A stretch of DNA of 64,000 nt from Thecaphora thlaspeos (GCA_900291925.1 UWYS01000020.1:248001-312000), one strand, 5' to 3'; positions 24,064 to 34,874 are shown, numbered from the stretch's first letter. Notes: generated by a model not told the origin, from the letters alone. Translations and numbers: made by a program.

Positions 24064-27000
24064 CTACTCCGCCGCCAACTGCAGAGCCGGGTGCGTCTCA
24101 CCGACTTGGACATCCATCTGCGCCTCTTGCGGCTGCTCAACTACCTCTCCCTCCTGTGCGTGTTGCTGCAGATGATGGTCTTGGTGGTGGTGGTGCATCT
24201 CTTGGTCGTCGTTCACGTAGCTTTCTTGTTCGTCCTGCTGCTGCTGCTGCTGCTGCTGTTGTTGTTCTTGTTGCTGCTGGCTCTGCTGATGAGCGAGTGC
24301 GACCAAGGCCGAAAAGTCTTTTAGGTCGCTCTCTTCCACCCTCTCGCCGCGCTGCGCCATCGCTGCATTCTCGATGGCGGCAGCGGCGATGCTCAGCCCG
24401 TCCATGCCCGTCGACGCCATCTCGCGGTCCACGTCGCGACGCAGCGCCACGGCCAAGGAGCTGCCGGGCTCAAACGTCGGGTCGACGTGGGCCCGTTCCG
24501 CGTAGACGCGGAAGATGGTCTCGATGCGCTCGCACTTTTCGAATCCGTCCTCGTACGACAGCGCGAGGTGGCGGTAGCACTTGAGCAGCGTGTCGATTTC
24601 GGGCCGTTGGAAGCGGACGAGGAAGCGCGCGGTGGCGTCGAGCGACTGCGTGAGCATGCCAGGGTCGAGGCGGAGGTAGGAGCGGTCGTGCAGCTCCGAG
24701 ACCAGAGACGTGATGCGGACGGCCGAGGAGAGCGCCTGCTCCTGTACCTTGGCCACAAGGAGCGAGACGGTCTCTGCGTCGGGTGCATCGGCCACCGTGC
24801 GCGGATCTTCGGCCAGCCGGCGAAGATGTTCTTGCACTATCTGCGAGGTGACAGCGCTTCGATCCGTACCGTAGATGCCGAGCTCGTCGATGCACTCCCA
24901 CAGCAGGATCCACATGGCATGGTGCTTGATGTCGGCCGTACAGGCCGTGACGGTGGCCAGGTAATCCCAGTGCTCCGGCCACGTCGGCAGCGGCACACCA
25001 ACCCTTGCCAGGTGGTTGGCGGCCCACTTCTCGATCAGGCTCGAAATGTCGTCAAACAACTCGACGCGGACACCGTCAACGGCGTGTCTCGGTTTGCGCA
25101 GGATATCGACGAACTTGCGGTTGATGGCCGCCGCGTCGCGCGAAGGGAGACTCGAGGGGCCGGCGCCCGGCTCTGTGTCCCCGAGGTCGCCGTCGGCGGC
25201 AGCGGGCTGCCAGTCGAAGTCCTCCTCATCGATGCTTGGCTTGCGCCGCGTCCACACGGCCGACTCGGCATCGGCGCTACAGACCGTCCACCAAGCCTGC
25301 TCCAGCTCGGCGCGGACGGCAGGATCCTTGATGTTTGACGTTGTTTCCTTCTGGTTGATCCCGAGCTCGAGAAGATGGCGAGCCGCACACGAGTACCAGA
25401 AGGCGGTCGACTGGAGCGTCGCCGAGCGGTGGCTCGACGGGACCGGCTTGCCGACCAGCGAGAGCTCGTCGTTGCTCCACGTCGAAGGCTGGTAGAGGAG
25501 GGCCTCGGCCAGGAGGCAGGCCTGGACGTTCTCGACGGTCGGATGGCGGTGGGCCTTGACGCGGTCCAGCACCTCGACCGCGCGGATGAGGAGGTCCTCG
25601 GCGAGCCGGTTGCGGCCCACTCGGCGAAGTTCGTCTGGCACAGTTAGGATCGGCAGGTCCACGCCGCCTTTGGCCCCTGTGACATGGTGGGCCCGCTCGA
25701 TCTCACCTCGCGAAAGGGCGCCGTGGGCAGAGGTGAAGGCACGTTCCAGCTCCTTTACGCTCTCCTCGCGGTCCGCTTGAATGAGCTGGTGCTGGCTGAA
25801 CTTGGCGCCAAGCGCCAACACGACGGCTAGGAGCACGTCCGGAGGTGCGCCGCCAAGCTCCTCGCTCTTGTCGTAGTAGCGCCTCTTGAAGATGTCGGGG
25901 TCAAGGAGCGGCAGCCGGACGTGGACGACCGAGAAGTAGGTCTCGATCAACTCGGCGATGAACTCGTCGCGCGTCGAGTCCTTCAAGAGCCTTAGCTCGG
26001 GGCCAGTCGAGGCGGCCGGCTTGACCGACGAGCTGACAGTCTGATGCAGCTGCCTCGTTGCGGCGCCCGCACTGCTGCTGGGCGCAGTGTAGGGTAGGCC
26101 TGCGTGGGTGATGGTCTTGGTTTCCTCGACCGGGTAGTCGGTGTCCCTGCGGAAGAAGTAGGTGACGAGGCGATTCTGCACCTTTTCTGCCGCCTCGATG
26201 ACCGAGTCCGGCGGCTTGGGCACTTCCGCTTCGGGCTCCGAGACGGCCATCGAGGTGCGGGCGCGCTTCGAGGGTCGCTTGGCCGACGATGTGGCCCACT
26301 GCACGTAGAGGGTGGTGCAATCGATCCCCTTGGCCTTGCAGTGCTGGCACTTGTCCTCGCCCGGATCGCGGTTGCAGCGGACCTTTCGGCTTCGGCACGC
26401 ATCGCAGGCGCTGTTCTGCTTCCGCGAAGCAACCAGCCCAGGCTTGCTCGGGGTCGAAGGAGCCGAAGCCATCGTGGTGTCGCCGCCTTCGTTGGCCTTG
26501 CCGTCATCGGAGGGTTGGACGGCGTTGCCTTGCGTTGGCGGGTTGGCGGCCGTCTCGACCGTCGGAGTTGTCGCAGTTGCCGCTGCACGAGGCGCCGGCT
26601 CGGTATGAGCCTGCTGGTCGGCGCCTTGGGTTGCGTCTTGCATGGAGCTGTCGGCGACGCCGGAGGAGCCACCCATGGCAAAGGAGGGATCGAGGTTCGA
26701 ATCCAGGGCGACCGACGCGGGTTGGCCTTCAGGAGTCTTGTATCGTTGCGCTTCCAGGGCATTACAGGCAAGGCTCTGCGCTGCGTCCATCTCCTGGAAG
26801 GTATGGCCGCCATTCAGGCCGTTAGCCTCATCCGCCGAGGAAGCAGGGGCAAGAGCATGCATTTGGGCGGCGGACGCGCCGACATATCCTTGCGCGGGCT
26901 GCTGCTCCGGATGGTGCTCGATGTGCTGTTGCTCCCCGTGCTGCTGCTCTTGCTGCTGTGGTTCTTGGTGCTGCTCCTGGATCTCGAGTTCCTCTTGATG

Positions 27001-27438
27001 GTGGTACTGCTCGGCTCCGGCGTGGTCAGCGGGCGGCGGCTGCGAGACGTCGACCATGGCATGATCGTCGACCGCACCATGCTGCTGCAGCTGATGTGTA
27101 TGCTGCTCTTCATCGACCTGCCCGTGGTGAGGGTGCTCGTCGTGGGGCTGCGCGTCGTGATGCGGCTGGACGTGGTTCTCGAGATCTGTGCCGAATTGGC
27201 CATGCTCTACCTTGGTCTCGGCGACCTCGCCACCGCCGTCATCGGTCTGTGTGAAGGATGCGAGGATGGCGGCATCGTCGACGTGCTGTTGGTCATAGTG
27301 TTGAGGCTGCTGCTGCTGCGTCGCGCCGGGCAGCGATGACGGTGGCTGCTCCAGCTGCTCGTGATGCTCCTGTTGGTGCTCTTGAGAGCGGTCGCCGCCG
27401 TTGCCAAGGTTGGTCAGGTGGATGCCGGCGTCGGCCAT
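24064..27438 (-). CDS. Zn2Cys6 fungal transcription factor, 1124 aa, single exon
   Basis: One uninterrupted frame from ATG 27438 to TAG 24066-24064; the frame extends further upstream but without another ATG. The first 340 residues are Gln/His/Glu-rich. A binuclear zinc cluster follows with cysteines at 345, 348, 355, 364, 367 and 374 (CDACRSRKVRC, then CQHCKAKGIDC). A fungal_trans-type regulatory region spans roughly residues 490-760, with LIETYFSVVHVRLPLLDP and AWWTVCSADAESAVW as recognisable blocks. The C terminus is again Gln-rich. It is a nuclear sequence-specific regulator binding CGG-type half-sites by family knowledge. The regulated pathway is unknown, and the neighbours (SUMO protease, malate dehydrogenase) give no clue. 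A 50-bp tandem repeat sits immediately upstream of the start codon. Confidence 0.9.
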   Translation of the reverse strand: MADAGIHLTNLGNGGDRSQEHQQEHHEQLEQPPSSLPGATQQQQPQHYDQQHVDDAAILASFTQTDDGGGEVAETKVEHGQFGTDLENHVQPHHDAQPHDEHPHHGQVDEEQHTHQLQQHGAVDDHAMVDVSQPPPADHAGAEQYHHQEELEIQEQHQEPQQQEQQHGEQQHIEHHPEQQPAQGYVGASAAQMHALAPASSADEANGLNGGHTFQEMDAAQSLACNALEAQRYKTPEGQPASVALDSNLDPSFAMGGSSGVADSSMQDATQGADQQAHTEPAPRAAATATTPTVETAANPPTQGNAVQPSDDGKANEGGDTTMASAPSTPSKPGLVASRKQNSACDACRSRKVRCNRDPGEDKCQHCKAKGIDCTTLYVQWATSSAKRPSKRARTSMAVSEPEAEVPKPPDSVIEAAEKVQNRLVTYFFRRDTDYPVEETKTITHAGLPYTAPSSSAGAATRQLHQTVSSSVKPAASTGPELRLLKDSTRDEFIAELIETYFSVVHVRLPLLDPDIFKRRYYDKSEELGGAPPDVLLAVVLALGAKFSQHQLIQADREESVKELERAFTSAHGALSRGEIERAHHVTGAKGGVDLPILTVPDELRRVGRNRLAEDLLIRAVEVLDRVKAHRHPTVENVQACLLAEALLYQPSTWSNDELSLVGKPVPSSHRSATLQSTAFWYSCAARHLLELGINQKETTSNIKDPAVRAELEQAWWTVCSADAESAVWTRRKPSIDEEDFDWQPAAADGDLGDTEPGAGPSSLPSRDAAAINRKFVDILRKPRHAVDGVRVELFDDISSLIEKWAANHLARVGVPLPTWPEHWDYLATVTACTADIKHHAMWILLWECIDELGIYGTDRSAVTSQIVQEHLRRLAEDPRTVADAPDAETVSLLVAKVQEQALSSAVRITSLVSELHDRSYLRLDPGMLTQSLDATARFLVRFQRPEIDTLLKCYRHLALSYEDGFEKCERIETIFRVYAERAHVDPTFEPGSSLAVALRRDVDREMASTGMDGLSIAAAAIENAAMAQRGERVEESDLKDFSALVALAHQQSQQQQEQQQQQQQQQQDEQESYVNDDQEMHHHHQDHHLQQHAQEGEVVEQPQEAQMDVQVGETHPALQLAAE

Positions 27439-27448
27439 GGTTTGGTGC

Positions 27449-27556
27449 GGATGCTTGGGAGGGGAGGATGGTGGGTTGTGCTTCGGCTCCGATAGATGGG
27501 ATGCTTGGGAGGGGAGGATGGCGGGTTGTGCTTCGGCTCCGATAGATGGGATGCTT
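27449..27556. repeat. 50-bp tandem duplication upstream of the Zn2Cys6 gene
   Basis: Two nearly identical 50-bp units, starting ATGCTTGGGAGGGGAGGATG at 27451 and 27501, plus the first bases of a third at 27551. One substitution separates them. They lie 12-118 bp upstream of the ATG of the minus-strand transcription factor, in its leader or core promoter. Confidence 0.9.
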
Positions 27557-28369
27557 AAATGCCCGTCGCGTTTGGGCGACGTCGAGGCGTGTGGGCGTCG
27601 CGAAGCGGTGCGGTGCGACGGGCGAGGCAGAGGCACTGCGTCCTGTCAGAAGTAAGTACGTACAATGGCTGGGTGGGAAGTTGAGATGCGATACCGTCAA
27701 GGTCGCTGCAGCGATGCTGGCGAGGTGGCGATGGATGGTGAGTGGATGGAGAGGGAGAAGGGGAAAGATGCATCGGACCCGGCCTCGACCCCCAACCCCC
27801 CCCCCCCCCCCCCCCCTCGGTGCCGCTGCCTCGAAAATCGAACCGCGAGGAAAAAAAAAACCCCCCCCCCGCTTCCGGTCGCGTCCTTCTGCTGTAAGCT
27901 CGAGCCCGCGGGCTGCCAGCTGGAGGAGCGCAACCCTTGCCAAGCTCGGCATCTCGGGCGGGACCTTTGCATTGCGCACAGAGCATCCTATAGATCAAGA
28001 CTTTCCTTCTTTCGCGCTTCGCACCGAGACCTTCCAAGGGCGATCCAGAGGACGCTCGCCCCTTCTCTCCTTTGACACGATGCACCCGGTCGCCACCTGA
28101 ATGCAACCAGACAGTCCTCGCCGCGCTCTGCCTCGATCGAGGTGGCGCTTTCTGAGTCTGGCCAGGACAACTTGGTTCGACTTCACGGCGGCCACAGAAA
28201 GAGGGAGCAAGGTAGCAAGGCAGGCAGCGTGTAGAAGATAGAGTGATGTGTGTCTGCCAGAGTCTTGCTTGCGTCTCCGTGTTGTATTCACGTCGCGTTG
28301 GCTGGTTACATCAGGATCGTGGCAAGCCTGGCCGTAGCGTAGCGGCGGCAACGCCTCGGAAGTGCAGTT
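27557..28369. other. Intergenic region with poly-C and poly-A tracts
   Basis: Upstream of the Zn2Cys6 gene and downstream of malate dehydrogenase, both minus strand. Contains C21 at 27796-27816 and A10C10 at 27851-27870, which are sequencing-length hazards. No gene is supported. Confidence 0.55.
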
Positions 28370-29907
28370 TTACTGGTTGGAGGCGTACCACTCGACACCC
28401 TTCTTGATGTTCTTGGCGAGCTCGGGGATGGCGGCCTCGAGCAGCTTCTCCTCCTCGGCGCTGATCTTGCCAACCGGGTGGATCTGCTCGACACCGTTGG
28501 GGCCGAGGCTGACGGGGCTGGCAAAGAAGGTGGCACCCTGGTCCTTGTACAGGGGCGACTCGACGTACGCGCACTCCTTGATGCCCTTTTCGCCGTTGAG
28601 GGCCTTGAGGAGCGAGTCGGAGAAGACGGCGGCGGCGTAAGCCATCGAGAGAGTGGCGGATCCGGCACCGTCCTTGGCCTTGACGACCTCGTCACCACCG
28701 AACTGGATGCGGTGAACGAGCTTCTCGTACCGCTCGCCCTTGGCGACGGCGTCGCCGCCTTTGGCCTGCGAGAGGAGGGGGACGATGGTGACACCAGAGT
28801 GACCGCCGACGACAGGGACGACGGTGTCGACGGGCTTGTTGCCCGAGATGCCCGAGAGGAAGGTCGAGGCACGGGTGACGTCGAGGGTGGTGACACCGAA
28901 CAGCCTGAAAGCCGTGGTCGTGGCAAGGGGCGAGGGATTCAAAGTCAAGATCGAGATCAGCAGCGTAAAGGCAACACATTCAGGGTGACGTATGGTGGAG
29001 GCCTTGTTCCGGCTTGGGGAACTCACTTCTTGGGGTCGTACACGCCGGCCTTCTTGTAGACCTCGGCGACGATGGGGACGGTCGAGTTGACGGGGTTCGA
29101 GATGACCAGGACGTGGGCCTTGGGGGCAACCTTGGCGGCCGTCTTGGCGAGGTCACGAACGATCGAGGCGTTGGTCTGCGGAGCGGTAGCGGAGGAAGGG
29201 TGAAAATGGGTTTCGACACGGTCGGTCACACGTCAGCTAGTCTGTCGTGAGAGCAAGCATCGTCGGGGTGCGATAGCCAGCGGATGCCCGCCGGCTTCGG
29301 TGCTCACGTTGAAGAGGTCGTCACGAGTCATGCCGGGCTTGCGGGGGACACCGGCAGGGATGACGATGATCTCGACATCCTCGAGGGCCTTGTCGAGCTC
29401 CTCGGCCTGGAAACCAGTGGTCTGTGATGGCGGAACAGACGAGATGGAGGGAGCGGAGGTCAGCCTGAGCGAGTCGATGCCAGATCAAGCGGCCTTGGCG
29501 TGGAGGAGAGGCAGAGGCCGACGTACGGTGGAGGGAGTATTGACGTGCGAGATGTCGGCGGCGACACCGGGGGCAAGGCGGACGTCGTAGAGGCGGAGGT
29601 CGCTGACGAGCGCGTTCTGCTTCAGGAGGAGCGAAAGCTGCAGGTCGGTGGGTAGAAGATGGCGAGAGACACGGCGTCAACAGCAGCGGATACAATGGGC
29701 CCTTTGACCACCGGGCATACCAAGCATTCGTCCGTGCGGCCCGAGCTGAGCAGACGACAAGAGCTCGGCCCACTTTACCAGACTCACGGGCTGTCCAATA
29801 CCGCCAGAGGCACCGAGCACGGCGACGGCGCGGTTGCTGGCGGCCGAGGTGGAGAAGAAGCGGGGGGCAGCAGCCTGGGTGGAACGGAGAGCCTGACGAA
29901 CGAACAT
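28370..29907 (-). CDS. MDH1: Mitochondrial malate dehydrogenase, 342 aa, five exons
   Basis: Exons 29907-29788, 29637-29527, 29421-29308, 29175-29027 and 28904-28370. It oxidises malate to oxaloacetate with NAD+ in the TCA cycle. The N terminus [20 protein letters not shown] is basic and Ser-rich, a typical mitochondrial presequence. Next come the nucleotide loop GASGGIGQP (32-40), substrate arginines 104 and 110 in [20 protein letters not shown] (142-149), the catalytic Asp173 in TTLDVTRAS and the catalytic His200 in VVGGHSG. Length and motif order match the mitochondrial/bacterial MDH type. No peroxisomal PTS1: it ends EWYASNQ. It diverges from the eL8 gene with about 590 bp between the two start codons, so the two may share a promoter. 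Confidence 0.96.
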
Positions 29908-30499
29908 GACGGGCAACGAGAGAGGTGATGGATAGTTGATGGTGGTGAGCAGGAGAAGCGGAGAGGCAAGGGTCCGGACGCGTCAAAGCTGGAGCAAACA
30001 CGGCGCTCCCCGACGGCGACGAGCGACGAGCGACCGCCAGCAGAGCACTCTTGTGAAGCCTCCCTCGATCTTGGTGCGTGGGCGGGGCTGGGGCCTCTTG
30101 CCTTCCAGGTCTCTCCTCTCCGGCTCCTTCTCCATCAACGGCCCCCGCCAGCATAGCCAAGGCAGGCAGGTGGCGGCCGCCGCCGCTCGGTCGGCGCGAT
30201 TCGGCGCGATTCGGCGCCCAAAAACTTGGATCTTTCCGTGCGGCAGACTAGAGGGCAGGGGCTCGGAGCCGCGCTCGCTTGCGGCACATGATCTCTGAGC
30301 TGCTGCGGCAAAGGAAAAGAGGCGCGGCCGAGCAAATTCGAAAGAGCAAGCAGAAACTGCGCCCCACGGTCAGACGAGGGGGAGAGGCGAGCAGCATCAA
30401 GTTCAGGCGAGTTCCCTCCGTCCTCGTCCTTTCCCGCCACCACCGTCACTCCTCCCGACGCCACCCCCAACCCCCCTTCCTCAAGAAGCCTCAACCATC
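29908..30499. promoter_or_regulatory. Divergent promoter region of MDH1 and RPL8
   Basis: This 590-bp region separates the two ATGs. The eL8 side has a pyrimidine-rich leader (30405-30498), common for fungal ribosomal protein genes. A short direct repeat TCGGCGCGAT lies near 30191-30212. No coding potential is supported. Confidence 0.55.
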
Positions 30500-32046
30500 A
30501 TGGTACGCATCACATAGCCACTGCCCACGACGCGGGCTTGATTTCGACTCAGAGTAGCAACTACGATATTACCGACGACGGCAAACGGATGAGTCTCGGA
30601 CACTATGGCGTCGCGCTTCCACCCTCTTGCTCCCGGCTCTTGCTGGCGCGCTTCTTGCGTCGTCGGCGTGGCATCGGCCGTACGACGCTCGAAGCTGGAC
30701 CGGCGGTCGACTTTCTCTTCTCTTGGGTTGTAGAGGGTCGTGCCTACGGTGCCATTATTCTTGGGGATGCGCGAAGATCGTCCTGGGCATGGAGAGATGA
30801 TGGAAGGGTTCAGGCTAGCTGGCTCGTCGTCGTAGCTCGCCAGTTTCGGGTCCTTCGGGACTCTGCACCAGCGCGCGTCGACTCCGACCAACTTCGCCTG
30901 GCTCCCGACTCTTTCTCTACCTTGTGACGCTTCGTTAGCTGTTAGAGCTCCGAGTTTAGACTTGTTCTGCCTCCGTCTTGCTGTCTACCCTCCGCGGTAT
31001 CACTCAATTCGAGCAACAACGTGCTGACTCGTCTCCATGACCCCGTCCTCTTTGCTGTACTTTCTGTGCTCTCCGTGTCTCCTGTTTGTACGTCACACAG
31101 CCCAAGGCCGCTAAGTCCGCTTCCGGCACGAAGCCCGCCTCTGCCCCTTACTCGAAGAGCAAGGCTGGCAGCAAGGCCCCCAAGAACCCCCTCTTCGAGT
31201 CGCGCCCCAGGCACTTCGGTATCGGTAGGTATAATCCGGAGAACGCTGCCATCTCTGACCCTGCGCCTTGGACCGCTGGCGCTGACCTTATCCCTCGGTC
31301 TCTTATCCTGCTCTTTCCCCTCTTCCTTTTACCCTCTCCCTCCGTCTTCTGTAGGCCAGGACATCCAGCCGAAGCGCGACCTGACCCGCTTCGTCAAGTG
31401 GCCCGAGTACGTCCGCCTCCAGCGCCAGAGGGTCATCCTCAACCAGCGCCTGAAGGTTCCCCCCGCGATTGCCCAGTTCAGCCACGCCCTGGACAAGAAC
31501 ACTGCCACCAACCTCTTCAAGCTGTTCAACAAGTACCGCCCCGAGTCGAAGCAGGAGAAGAAGGCTCGTCTCGACGCCGTCGCCAAGGACGTCGTCGACG
31601 GCAGGAAGGCCGACCCCAAGGCCGACGGCAAGAAGCCCCTCTTTGTCAAGTACGGCCTCAACCACGTCGTTGCCCTCGTCGAGGCCAAGAAGGCCGCGCT
31701 CGTCGTCATCGCCGCCGACGTTGACCCGATCGAGCTCGTCGTCTTCTTGCCCGCCCTCTGCCGCAAGATGGGTGTCCCGTACGTCATTGTGCGCTCGAAG
31801 TCGTCGCTCGGCACTCTTGTCCACAAGAAGACCGCCGCCGTCGCCTGTATCGAGGAGGTCCGCTCCGAGGACCAGCGCGAGCTAGCCAACCTCGTCTCTG
31901 CCGCCAAGGCCAACTACCTCGAGAACAACGAGGCCCGCCGCACCTGGGGTGGAGGAGTCCGTGGCAACAAGTCGACCGCCAAGCTCGCCAAGCGCGCCAA
32001 GGCCTCCGGCCAGACCGTCAAGACCGAGGCCCTCAAGCAGATCTAA
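30500..32046 (+). CDS. RPL8: Cytosolic 60S ribosomal protein eL8 (L7a/Rpl8), 272 aa
   Basis: Exons 30500-30502, 31101-31224 and 31355-32046. The first exon is only the start codon ATG; a 598-nt intron (GTACGC..CACAG) follows. The protein has the eL8 core: [44 protein letters not shown], and the L7Ae fold block [20 protein letters not shown] followed by [11 protein letters not shown]. It binds 25S rRNA in the large subunit. At 272 residues it is slightly longer than the usual 256-266, because of an insertion around [16 protein letters not shown] long intron hard against the ATG is typical of ribosomal protein genes and could carry regulatory elements; I saw no clear snoRNA boxes in it. Confidence 0.96.
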
Positions 32047-33037
32047 AGAGTCTGTCCTACACCGCCGTGCGCCTCCCCCATCCTTGACACTCTTTGCGTC
32101 TTGACCTTTTGTCACTTTTTGGGCATCAAAAGTATTGCTGAGCTTTCTTTGGCAATTTTATGCAAGGTAACAGCGGCGGGACGGCGGGGTTCGAGCAGCC
32201 GGTTCCCTCGTTGCGCCCTGGTTCGTCGCTCTACGCTCGCGACTATGCACCTACCCATGCATCGCAACCTGACATCCCATGCTGTAGCGGGAGGGACATT
32301 TATCCTGTTCTTGTGTGATGCCGTCGGTTTGGAGGTCAGCCCTGTTTCACTCCCTAGGCCTCCCATCTCTGGCTCGTTGCTCGCCCACTACGTGCCTTGT
32401 ATCATACCCTTGTTCCTCCTGGCCCGCCAATCACACACACACGCACGGAGAGTTGAAGTTGCCACAGACGCGCTTCTGTATGTGCCGTGTCTGTGTGGGG
32501 CGAGCGATGGAGCGATGGGCCGAGGCACCGCGACGAGAAGGAGGTGGGTTAGTGAGCAGGCGCAATGTACGACACAACTCTGAGCGGGCGACGAAAGCGC
32601 CTTGGTAGTGACGAAACCGCGTTGGCGGCCGAGCGTTGTGATGATGTCTGCTGAAGCCGCGGTGCCCGCTCTCTCTGTAAGGCAGCGTGCCATGCGTACC
32701 CTCTGGCGGCTGGTTGTGGAGGGAGGAGGAAGAAGCACGGTTAGAAAGGGGAAAAGGAAAAAGGCAAGATATGTATTCGGCAGAAATTCTAGGCACTCGA
32801 GATGTAGAGCTGGAGGAGGCGAGGTGGCGAGGCGGTGAGGTGGCGAGGTGGCGAGGTGGCGTCCAGGGTGCTCCTCCTTTGCTCCGTCGCTCGGCTGCTT
32901 CTCAGTCTTGCGCCTTGACTCGCCACCGGGCCGACGATGATTCATTCTAGCAAACAGCTGGCCTCGAGCCTCGACGTCGCCCCATCGCCGCCGTCACCAT
33001 CACCACCACCTCACCACACAAGCCCACACGGTCGACG
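32047..33037. other. Intergenic region, about 1 kb
   Basis: Follows the eL8 stop codon. It holds the eL8 3' region, a short direct repeat GGTGGCGAGGTGGCGAG near 32823-32860, and a CA/CT-rich leader before the next ORF. No additional gene is supported. Confidence 0.55.
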
Positions 33038-33442
33038 ATGAGGGTCTCGACGCCCGCCAAAACCCTCACACCGCCCTTCCAGGTCACTGGCGGATCATCA
33101 CCGCTTGCCCAAACCCTCCTGCCGCCCTTACCTCTTTCCCGGCGTCAAACAGGGCCACGCCTCTTCCACACACGCACCAGCGCCTATGCACCACGTCGCG
33201 ACCACTCGGCGCTATACAGCAAGTACTACGACAAGATACTCAAACCGGACGGCGCACCACCGCCTTCGAGCAAGCACGCCAACCAGCCGGAAAAGACCAA
33301 CACCATGCTCAAACAGGACAAGGAGCTCCTAGAGAAGCTACTCGACCGAGAAGGTGGAGCGGCCGGTGTGGCGACCGTCGATGGAAGCTACGAAGAGGGA
33401 TTGGGCAAGGAGACCAAGAAGAATATGTTTCGGCTCATCTGA
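33038..33442 (+). CDS. Small probable mitochondrial protein of unknown function, 134 aa
   Basis: Single exon from the first ATG after a CCA/CAC-rich leader. I do not recognise the family. The first 45 residues are rich in Ser, Thr, Arg and Pro without acidic residues (SRRQTGPRLFHTRTSAYAPR), which looks like a mitochondrial targeting sequence with a plausible R-x-Y/F cleavage region. The rest is soluble and charged: ALYSKYYDKILKPDG, then a short helical stretch MLKQDKELLEKLLDREG, ending KNMFRLI. Codon use and GC match the neighbours. The motif pattern looks like a conserved accessory protein rather than noise, but only homology searching would prove it is a gene. Confidence 0.55.
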   Translation: MRVSTPAKTLTPPFQVTGGSSPLAQTLLPPLPLSRRQTGPRLFHTRTSAYAPRRDHSALYSKYYDKILKPDGAPPPSSKHANQPEKTNTMLKQDKELLEKLLDREGGAAGVATVDGSYEEGLGKETKKNMFRLI

Positions 33443-34088
33443 ACGGCGCGGGCATGGGAGGCGGCAGTGACGAACCGCCACCATCAGAAGCCGTCAGCAT
33501 GGACCTGTCGATCTGGCACTCTCGGACCGCGGCAGACGGTTCAGAACGATCAGAAGGACACTGGCCCACCCGGCAGGGCGACCTTTCCAGACGTTGTTCT
33601 CCATCAAAGACGAGCAGCAGAAGCACAACCTGGGCTGCCTCGCAACCAGGGATTCGCCAACAGCATCCCAAGGGACTCGTGAAGGACACGGCCGAGCCTC
33701 GAGCGCCTCATTACACCTCTCAGCTCCGGGATCGCGCACCTCCGGGGCCAGGCCATCGAAGTGCTGCAGCATAGCTAATACGGGGACGTATCTTGGCCCC
33801 CCCCCCCCCGGTAGTCTGTAGTCACTCTTGCCTCTTATTCTCTCCTCGTTGCACGCAAGCGATCGCAATGCACATATCCGGCTTCGTACTGTACTCCAAT
33901 GCGCGCTGATTCTGTCGTCATTGTGAGATGCGTATTCATTCGACTATGCTCAGGATACACTTACAAGGCTCGCAGGTCGATAACTTGTCTACACATGCGT
34001 GCCACGACAAGCCGTTCGGTGCGGGGCGTGGAAGTGACGGCGAGGGCGCCCAAGTGCATTGGAGAAGGTCGGGTTCGGTTCGAAGCTT
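33443..34088. other. Convergent intergenic region
   Basis: Between the 3' ends of the small mitochondrial gene (plus) and MRPL23 (minus). Contains C13 at 33797-33809 and a GTACTGTAC motif near 33885. No gene supported. Confidence 0.55.
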
Positions 34089-34874
34089 TCATGCCTTGGT
34101 CTGCCTTTGGAGCTCAAATGCGTCTCCGAGGTCGTAGCGCTTCGTGATACTGTGGCAGGGCGTGAACACGAGGCAGTACGAAGGTCAGTGGTCCGCAGAG
34201 GTTGCGAGGAAAGGGAAGGCCAAGGCTGGGAAGGTGCAGTGCAACTCACTTTTGCGCGTACGGGTTCTCTTCGGTGGTGAAGACCTTGAGCCTCTCGAGC
34301 CGCCTGTCCCTGAGCTTGTTCTTGGGCAGCATGCCGGAGACGGCCTTGATGATGATCTACAGCGATGGCGGTAGGCAAGGAAGAAGGCAGGAGATCCATC
34401 GTCAATCAAGCCGGTCCAAGGGCCTCTCTTCCTACCGTGCCCTGGGCGTTCGAGGCGACTCACCTCTTCTGGCTTCTTTTCCATCATGGTCTTGTACTTG
34501 ATCTCCTTGAGGCCGCCGGGGAACATTGTGTGGTGCCTGTACATGATCTGGTCGGCCTTGCGACCGGTGACTACGACCTGCTTTGCGTCTGTGACGACGA
34601 CGTAGTCACCAAAGTCCATGCTTTGGTCGTAGATGGGCTTGTCCTTGCCCATCAGCTTGCGTGCGATGTTGACGGCGAGAGACCCGAGCGTCTGGTCCTT
34701 TGCCGAGACATGGTGCCATGTCCGTGCGAAGGCCAGCGAGGTCTTTCGGGCGCGGTGGGGCGGAGATGAGTCAAAGGAGTGCGAAGGCGTGTGTTAGCGG
34801 GATCGAGTGAAGTTGCGGGACTGCCCGCGAGAGAGGGAGACGAAGGAACTTACGTTGCCGACGAACTGTGACAT
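34089..34874 (-). CDS. MRPL23: Mitochondrial large-subunit ribosomal protein uL13m, 155 aa
   Basis: Exons 34874-34854, 34742-34464, 34356-34250 and 34149-34089. The joined protein runs [96 protein letters not shown]. This is uL13, and it matches the mitochondrial Mrpl23 type rather than the longer cytosolic uL13. Exon 3 could be read to a TGA immediately after the codon for Lys, but that TGA lies inside a strong GTGAGT donor, and splicing adds the C-terminal tail found in Mrpl23 relatives. It assembles into the mitoribosome 54S subunit. It diverges from the broken dehydrogenase gene on the right. Confidence 0.93.

Noticed and set aside
26680..26710. Perfect tRNA B-box-like string GGTTCGAATCC on the plus strand
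   Set aside because: It lies inside the coding region of the Zn2Cys6 gene; no A box or acceptor stem pairs around it.
30503..31100. snoRNA inside the eL8 first intron
   Set aside because: A TGATGG resembling a C box occurs near 30796 but no matching D box or terminal stem was seen.
34185..34652. Longer minus-strand reading frame through the MRPL23 introns
   Set aside because: It is an intron-retention frame; splicing gives the conserved uL13m C-terminal tail instead.
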